Shown: positions 59,436 to 64,000 of the stretch, piece by piece
Layout: every line of letters starts with the position of its first letter
How positions within the stretch are numbered: the first letter of the stretch is position 1
Source: Mangrovimicrobium sediminis
GTDB taxonomy: Bacteria > Pseudomonadota > Gammaproteobacteria > Pseudomonadales > Halieaceae
Length of the DNA: 64,000 bases
Direction of reading: 5' to 3'
Assembly: GCF_004745945.1 (NCBI RefSeq)
Contig: NZ_SRLE01000006.1
Span: forward strand, 310,001 to 374,000
Program-made: the position numbers and the translations under genes
The notes under the pieces: model-generated
Told to the model about the DNA's origin: nothing
Database searches by the model: none
What the model saw: the letters and a program-made list of their open reading frames with translations, nothing else

Positions 59436-60788
59436 TTAGCGGAAGTAACCCGCCCAGAGGATCAGGGCCAGGGCGGGGGGCGTAATATAGCGCAGGAGTC
59501 CGCGCCAAAGCGAGAATGAGAGGTCCGCCTCGCGGGCGAAACGCGGCCGCAGAACATCTGCCCGCAGGCGCCAGCCGACAAACACCGCAGTACCCAGTGC
59601 CACCAGTGGCAACAGCAACCGCGCCGCCAGGTGATCGACGCTCACCAGCAGGTTGTGCTGGCCCATCCAGCCATAGGAACTCACCGACGCGGCGATCGCC
59701 CAGGCCAGGATCCATAGCGGCAGGGTCACCGCCGCAGCGGCCGCCGGGCGACTCAGGCCCAGGTGCTGGTTGACCAGTGCCACCGCCGGCTCGAGCATCG
59801 CGACCGCCGCCGCGAGCGCGGTAATTCCCATCAGGGCGTAAAACAGCACACCGTAGAATTCGCCCTGAATGAGGTTGCCGTAGGCGTAAGGCGCACCGAT
59901 GAAGACCAGGCCCGGACCACCGGCGGGCAGCATGTTGCTGGCCGTGACCAGGGGCAAGAGGGCGAGGCCGGCAAGCAGCGCCACCACGGTGTGAAACAGC
60001 GCCACCGCCATCACCGAACGGCCGATGGGTGCGCCGTCTGGCGAGTAGGCGCCGAACATCAGCACCGCCCCTACCCCGGTGCCCATGGCGAGCAGTGCCT
60101 GCCCCAGCGCCAGCAACGCGCTCTCGACATCGAAGTCGAGCAGGCGTGTATTGAACAGAAAATTGCGCGTGGCCTCGAGGTCACCGGTATCAAAGGCAAA
60201 ACTCACGAGGAGAGCGAGCAAGGCCAGCATGGCCGGCACCGCCAGCCAGAACAGCAGTGACAGCCCGCGCCTGACGCCGAGCGCCAGCACGCCGGTGAGC
60301 AGGACGACGAAGACGGACTGCCAGCGTATCTGCATCGCCGTGTCCTCGACCAGGTCGCCGAAGCGCTTGGCCACCTCGGGCACACTGGCGGCGGAGAACA
60401 CGTCGCCGCGCATGAGATTGAGGTAACCCAGGCTCCAGCCCGCCACCACCACCTGGCTGCCGGCCAGCAGAAAGCCGGTGAACGCGGCCAGCAGGCCCAA
60501 CCAGCGCCACTGGCCGGAAACCTCCGAACCCTGCGCGGCGCGCCGAATCGCCAGCAGCGGGCTGGCGCGACCGGTGCAACCCAGCGCCGCCTCCGCACAA
60601 CACAGCGGCACGGCAACCAGCAACAGGCAGGCGACGTAGGTGAGCAGGAAGGCGGCGCTGCCGTTGCTGCCCATCAACCACGCAAAACGCCACAGCGAAC
60701 CCACCCCGACCGATGCCGCGGCCAGGGCGAGGACGAAGGTGGTGCGGCTGCGCCAGCCGACCAGGCTTACCGTTGGACCCGCCGCCAA
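59436..60788 (-). CDS. Sodium-dependent transporter of the NSS/SNF family
   Basis: The 450-residue membrane protein has about eleven helices and the NSS N-terminal motif [20 protein letters not shown]. It should import an amino acid or a similar solute with Na+. It starts with TTG at 60788, supported by AGGTGA 7 nt upstream. It is divergent from smpB. The substrate is unknown. Confidence 0.9.
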   Translation of the reverse strand: MAAGPTVSLVGWRSRTTFVLALAAASVGVGSLWRFAWLMGSNGSAAFLLTYVACLLLVAVPLCCAEAALGCTGRASPLLAIRRAAQGSEVSGQWRWLGLLAAFTGFLLAGSQVVVAGWSLGYLNLMRGDVFSAASVPEVAKRFGDLVEDTAMQIRWQSVFVVLLTGVLALGVRRGLSLLFWLAVPAMLALLALLVSFAFDTGDLEATRNFLFNTRLLDFDVESALLALGQALLAMGTGVGAVLMFGAYSPDGAPIGRSVMAVALFHTVVALLAGLALLPLVTASNMLPAGGPGLVFIGAPYAYGNLIQGEFYGVLFYALMGITALAAAVAMLEPAVALVNQHLGLSRPAAAAAVTLPLWILAWAIAASVSSYGWMGQHNLLVSVDHLAARLLLPLVALGTAVFVGWRLRADVLRPRFAREADLSFSLWRGLLRYITPPALALILWAGYFR

Positions 60789-60882
60789 ATCAACTTCACC
60801 TGCAATTTCATGGGCTTAGCTTGCATGAGCACGGCCGAGTAGAAAAGGGGGAAATTCCCCTTTCCGGACTCCCGCACCCCCG

Positions 60883-60888
60883 TATAAT
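60883..60888 (+). promoter_or_regulatory. TATAAT element just before smpB
   Basis: A perfect -10 hexamer ends 7 nt before the smpB ATG, with no good -35. If used, transcription would start at or next to the ATG, giving a leaderless mRNA; no ribosome site fits in the gap. An AAAGGGG...CCCCTTT inverted repeat (60844-60863) lies just upstream. Confidence 0.5.
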
Positions 60889-60895
60889 GCGCGCC

Positions 60896-61375
60896 ATGGC
60901 CAAGAAACCGAAACAATCCGACAACACCATCGCCCGCAACAAGCGCGCGCGCTTCGATTTCGAACTGCTCGAGAACTTCGAGGCGGGCGTCGCGCTGACC
61001 GGTTGGGAGGTCAAGGCGCTGCGCATGGGCAAGGGCAACCTGACCGATTCCTACGTGTTGATGAAGGACGGGGAGGCCTGGCTGCTCGGCGCGCAGATCA
61101 CGCCGCTGGACACCGCCTCCACCCACTTTGTCACCGACCCCACCCGCACGCGCAAACTGCTGCTGCACAAAAAGGAACTGGCGCGCATCGTCGAGGGCAC
61201 CTCGCAAAAAGGCCTGACCTGCGTGTGCACGGACCTCTACTGGAAGGGCCACCTGGTGAAGGCGCGCATCGCGCTGGCGCGCGGCAAGAAGGAACACGAC
61301 AAGCGCGACACGCAGAAAGAGCGCGACTGGCAACGGCAGAAGCAGCGCATTGTGCGCGACAACGTGCGCCAATAA
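60896..61375 (+). CDS. smpB: SsrA-binding protein SmpB
   Basis: SmpB binds tmRNA and brings it to stalled ribosomes. The 159-residue product has [41 protein letters not shown] and the Lys/Arg-rich tail that enters the mRNA channel. The ATG at 60896 is conserved. The partner ssrA lies 1.3 kb downstream. Confidence 0.97.
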   Translation: MAKKPKQSDNTIARNKRARFDFELLENFEAGVALTGWEVKALRMGKGNLTDSYVLMKDGEAWLLGAQITPLDTASTHFVTDPTRTRKLLLHKKELARIVEGTSQKGLTCVCTDLYWKGHLVKARIALARGKKEHDKRDTQKERDWQRQKQRIVRDNVRQ

Positions 61376-61704
61376 ACCTGTGTTATCAGCCCGTGCCAGC
61401 TTAGAAAGACACGGTCTAATATCCGCCTTGCGACTCCCCGGACCAGCGACCATAGTAAAGGCGTGAGCGGGTCTCCCCTACCCCCCAACGCACAACTGGA
61501 GTAACCCGCCACTTGGGATACGGTTATATACCGCCAGACTCTCCCATGGAGGAGAGCGCCGGGTGAGGGACCCTTGCGCGATGCGATTCCCTTGCAATAC
61601 GGCAACTTCCCCCCCCAGCCGCAGTCGATTGCTCCCCGGCAACCGGTTGCGGCTTCTAACCCTTCCTATTTTGCGCTTGTCTCTTTAACGCTTCAGAGCG
61701 CCAC
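61376..61704. other. Convergent gap smpB / TauE permease
   Basis: The 329 nt hold no supported gene. CTCTCC..GGAGAG and CCGGCAACCGGTTG hairpins are visible, without clear T-tracts. Nothing matches a known RNA. Confidence 0.6.
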
Positions 61705-62508
61705 TCAAAGCAGAGCGCGCCAGAGCATGCGTACCGAAACCACCAGCAGGAAGCTGCCGAATGCGAGGTTCAACTGGCGCTTGCTCAGGCGGTGCGCGAG
61801 AGCAGCGCCCAGCGGCGCCATCAGGATTGTCATCGGCGCGATGGCTGCCACGCCGACCAGGTTGACGTAACCCAGGCTCCCGGGGGGCACGTTCGGGTCG
61901 TTCCAGCCGGTAACCACGAAACCCAGGGTGCCCGGCAGGGCAATCAACAGGCCGAACAGGGCCGAGGTGCCCACCGCCCGGTGGATGGGCTGGCTCATCA
62001 GGGTCAGCGCGGTGACGCTGAAGGTGCCCCCGCCAATCCCCAGCATACTGGAGAGCAGGCCGATCAGGGTCGGCGTCACGGAGCCGCCGGCGCCGCGGGG
62101 GACGGCGCTCCACGGGTGCAACTCATCCAGCGGCAGCACCATCTTCACCGCCACCAGGAACGCCACGATGCCAAACAACAGGGCCAAGGCCTCGCTGTGC
62201 ACCTGGGCGGCTAGCACTGAACCGATGAGCGCGCCGACAAAAATGAAGGGCCCCCAGTAGACGGCGAGGTCGCGATCCACACCACCGCGGGCATGGTGCG
62301 CGCGCGCCGAGGAAACAGAGGTAAAGATGATGGTCGCCAGCGAGGTACCCACGGCGATATGCATGCGGATCGCCGGGTCGACGCCGCGCGCACCGAGGGC
62401 AAAATCCAGCGCCGGGACGATGACGATACCGCCACCGACCCCGAGCAGGCCCGCCAGCACGCCAGCGACCGCGCCGGTCGCCAGCATGGTGAGCACAAGA
62501 GGTAGCAA
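61705..62508 (-). CDS. TauE/SafE family sulfite/anion permease
   Basis: The 267-residue protein has eight or nine hydrophobic helices and the family motifs VLAGLLGVGGGIVIVPAL and SMLGIGGGTFSVTAL. Members export sulfite, sulfoacetate or related anions. The substrate is unknown. It sits between smpB and ssrA on the opposite strand. Confidence 0.92.
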   Translation of the reverse strand: MLPLVLTMLATGAVAGVLAGLLGVGGGIVIVPALDFALGARGVDPAIRMHIAVGTSLATIIFTSVSSARAHHARGGVDRDLAVYWGPFIFVGALIGSVLAAQVHSEALALLFGIVAFLVAVKMVLPLDELHPWSAVPRGAGGSVTPTLIGLLSSMLGIGGGTFSVTALTLMSQPIHRAVGTSALFGLLIALPGTLGFVVTGWNDPNVPPGSLGYVNLVGVAAIAPMTILMAPLGAALAHRLSKRQLNLAFGSFLLVVSVRMLWRALL

Positions 62509-62657
62509 GGATTCCAGGAGCCTGCCTCCGAACGGGCTGAAGTGTGCGGGCGAGGATACACGCCCTGCTCAAAGGGAACCAGCAAGTGAACTTTGTTATG
62601 CAAAGTATGTCTAAGCCGGCGTGTGCAAATTTACCCGTTTCACACAAAAAGATGCGC

Positions 62658-62663
62658 TATAAT
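62658..62663 (+). promoter_or_regulatory. -10 box of ssrA
   Basis: TATAAT lies 12 nt before the mature ssrA 5' end, so the precursor would carry a short leader removed by RNase P. No strong -35 at 16-18 nt. Confidence 0.65.
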
Positions 62664-62769
62664 CGCGCACTCACCGGGGGCGATTTGGATTCGACGACGG
62701 ATACGAACCCTGAGGTGCATGCCGTGATGGCAGCCAATCACGTTAATCCAAAGCTGTACCTTAATAGTT

Positions 62770-62802
62770 GCCAACGACGACAACTACGCTCTGGCGGCAT
62801 AA
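62770..62802 (+). other. tmRNA proteolysis-tag reading frame
   Basis: GCC resume codon to TAA encodes ANDDNYALAA, one Asp-for-Glu change from the E. coli tag ANDENYALAA. The final Leu-Ala-Ala is the ClpXP degron. Confidence 0.95.
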
Positions 62803-63004
62803 ACCCCGCTAGCGGTCTTTAGCAAGGTTCCAGCCCCGCGCTACGGACTGTCATATAGAACTGGATCGCAGCAAAGTTCGCCCCGGGCGGCGCTGTTAAA
62901 CTCTTACGGGGATCGCTATTCACGTCCTGCCCGTTGGGCTGTGAACGGCTAAATCAATAAACGGAATCTAAGCATGTAGAGCCGAAGGCAGACTACCGGC
63001 GGAC

Positions 63005-63032
63005 GCGGGTTCAACTCCCGCCGCCTCCACCA
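63005..63032 (+). other. Presumed attachment site in the ssrA 3' end
   Basis: The T-arm and acceptor end of ssrA are a usual crossover target of P4-type integrases, and such a gene starts 182 nt downstream. The other att copy is not in the window, so the limits are guessed. Confidence 0.45.
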
Positions 63033-63065
63033 ACTACCCATCCAAGAACATCCAAGAACAACCCT

Positions 63066-63091
63066 AAGGCCCTGTAATACAGGGCCTTTTT
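63066..63091 (+). terminator. Terminator downstream of ssrA
   Basis: AAGGCCCTG-TAATA-CAGGGCCTT followed by T-run, 34 nt after the ssrA 3' end. Confidence 0.92.
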
Positions 63092-63129
63092 GTTTATAAT
63101 ACATCCAGAGCCGTCCATCCTCATCCAGC

Positions 63130-63195
63130 GACATACCCCCACCATAGGGGGTAACTCCGGGGGTATTTCGACCCACCCCATTGGACATACCCCCA
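63130..63195. repeat. Direct 12-bp repeats GACATACCCCCA with inverted partial copy
   Basis: Exact copies at 63130-63141 and 63184-63195 flank inverted fragments (ATAGGGGG and GGGGGTAT). They lie before the integrase start and may be arm-type integrase or excisionase sites, or autoregulatory operators. Confidence 0.6.
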
Positions 63196-63213
63196 ATCCA
63201 CAGGAGGCGAGCC

Positions 63214-64000
63214 ATGCCACTAACTGCCACTGAGGTAAAACAAGCCAAGCCCGGAGCAAAGCCGCGCAAACTTGCCGATGGACGGGGCTTATACCTACTG
63301 GTACAGCCCAATGGGGCGAAATACTGGCGTTACAAATACCGCTACGCTGGGAAAGAAAAAAGCCTAGCGCTCGGGGTTTACCCCGAAGTCTCACTAAAAG
63401 AGGCCCGCCGCGCCCACCAAAAAGCGCGCGACAGACTGACCGAGAACACAGACCCTGGAGAGGTGCGCAAGGTGGAAAAACTCACCCGCCACTTGGCTTC
63501 TGCAGAAAGTTTCGAGGCGATAGCGCGCGAGTGGTTTGCAACCAGAATGGTGGAAAAATCAGTCAGCCACCGGGAGCGCACGCTGCGCGCCTTAGAAAAA
63601 GACCTATTCCCCGCACTCGGCAATCGCCCCATTGCCGCCATAAACGCCCCTGAGTTACTCGCCGCACTCCGCCGCATTGAATCGCGAGGGGCAGTAGAAA
63701 CGGCGCACAGGGCTAAGCAAACTGCTGGCCAAGTATTCCGATTTGCGGTTGCAACTGGCCGAGCAGAACGCGACCCCTCCGGCGACCTGAAAGGCGCACT
63801 CAAAAACCCTAAAAAGAAACACCTCGCGGCCATCACAGACCCCGCCGAACTAGGTTGTTTGCTGCAAGCAATGGAGCACTTTCAGGGTACTCCGGTTGTA
63901 AAAACTGCACTGCTTCTTTCCCCATTGCTCTTTCAGCGCCCGGGCGAAATCAGATCGATGGAGTGGGCAGAAATCAACTGGGAGGAAAAACGCTGGGAGT
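63214..64000 (+). CDS. Tyrosine integrase, P4/DUF4102 type (3' part outside)
   Basis: The 262 visible codons start MPLTATEVKQAKPGAKPRKL after a strong AGGAGG at 63202-63207. The N-terminal DUF4102 domain (LADGRGLYLLVQPNGAKYW, LALGVYPEVSLKEAR) is followed by a SAM-like core-binding domain and the start of the catalytic domain, with the first Arg in QRPGEIRSMEW. The rest, including the RHRY Tyr, is beyond the right edge. Its place next to ssrA marks an integrative element extending rightward. Confidence 0.93.
   Translation, partial: MPLTATEVKQAKPGAKPRKLADGRGLYLLVQPNGAKYWRYKYRYAGKEKSLALGVYPEVSLKEARRAHQKARDRLTENTDPGEVRKVEKLTRHLASAESFEAIAREWFATRMVEKSVSHRERTLRALEKDLFPALGNRPIAAINAPELLAALRRIESRGAVETAHRAKQTAGQVFRFAVATGRAERDPSGDLKGALKNPKKKHLAAITDPAELGCLLQAMEHFQGTPVVKTALLLSPLLFQRPGEIRSMEWAEINWEEKRWE

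Larger units (their letters stand above)
62676..63032 (+). ncRNA. ssrA: tmRNA (ssrA)
   Basis: tmRNA rescues stalled ribosomes. The 5' GGGGGCGATTTGGATTCGACG pairs with the 3' CGCCTCC before ACCA, closing a 7-bp acceptor stem, and GGGTTCAACTCCC is the T-arm. The tag frame at 62770-62802 encodes ANDDNYALAA plus stop. Length 357 nt is usual. The 3' end is a common integration target, and an integrase gene follows. Confidence 0.97.

Noticed and set aside
61574-61870. Small plus-strand frame at the end of the TauE-type gene
   Set aside because: It overlaps the conserved permease on the other strand and has no recognisable features.

Overview
The window looks like chromosome of a GC-rich, aerobic, probably marine gammaproteobacterium. 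The type II secretion genes, the hrcA-grpE-dnaK-dnaJ-dapB order, the fur/bamE/ratAB/smpB block, FabV in place of FabI, AceK, and an LLM flavin oxidoreductase next to an SDR together resemble Cellvibrionales/Halieaceae. That placement is inferred from gene content only.

Layout, left to right. 1-4127 (minus): type II secretion genes gspE-F-G-H-I, with gspI cut by the left edge. 4261-6290: a metallo-beta-lactamase-fold hydrolase and fabV. 6398-11156: a four-gene operon holding a full glucosylglycerate cycle (glycerate kinase, glucosyl-3-phosphoglycerate synthase, phosphatase, GH13_18 phosphorylase). 11255-15599: pyruvate dehydrogenase aceE-aceF, with two related operator-like palindromes upstream. 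15950-22937: an M16 lipoprotein peptidase, a PerM-like permease, a TusA-like protein, BepA and NadA. 23213-28101: three adjacent cyclic-di-GMP genes. 28125-30095: a secreted subtilase.

30100-38800 is the unusual part. It holds a secreted 221-residue protein ending in eight 13-residue YKWG repeats, followed by two very large propeller-type sensor kinases in visibly AT-richer DNA. The second kinase changes back to host-like composition inside the gene, near its membrane segment. A degenerate ApbE homologue follows.

39890-47016: an enoyl-CoA hydratase-family protein, Tag, a MATE transporter, and an LLM oxidoreductase-SDR-aceK-phosphatase operon. 47182-53895: CnoX, then dapB and the heat-shock genes, with two sigma-32-type promoters of identical spacing ahead of grpE and dnaK. 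54023-62508: recN, a stand-alone adenylation enzyme with its carrier protein, fur, bamE, ratB, ratA, an NSS-family transporter, smpB and a TauE-type permease. 62676-63032 is ssrA (tmRNA, tag ANDDNYALAA). A tyrosine integrase starts just downstream and runs off the right edge, so a mobile element inserted at ssrA probably begins there.

The strongest candidate for something undescribed is the YKWG-repeat protein and its setting. The glucosylglycerate operon is the clearest complete pathway. No tRNA, rRNA or CRISPR array was seen.
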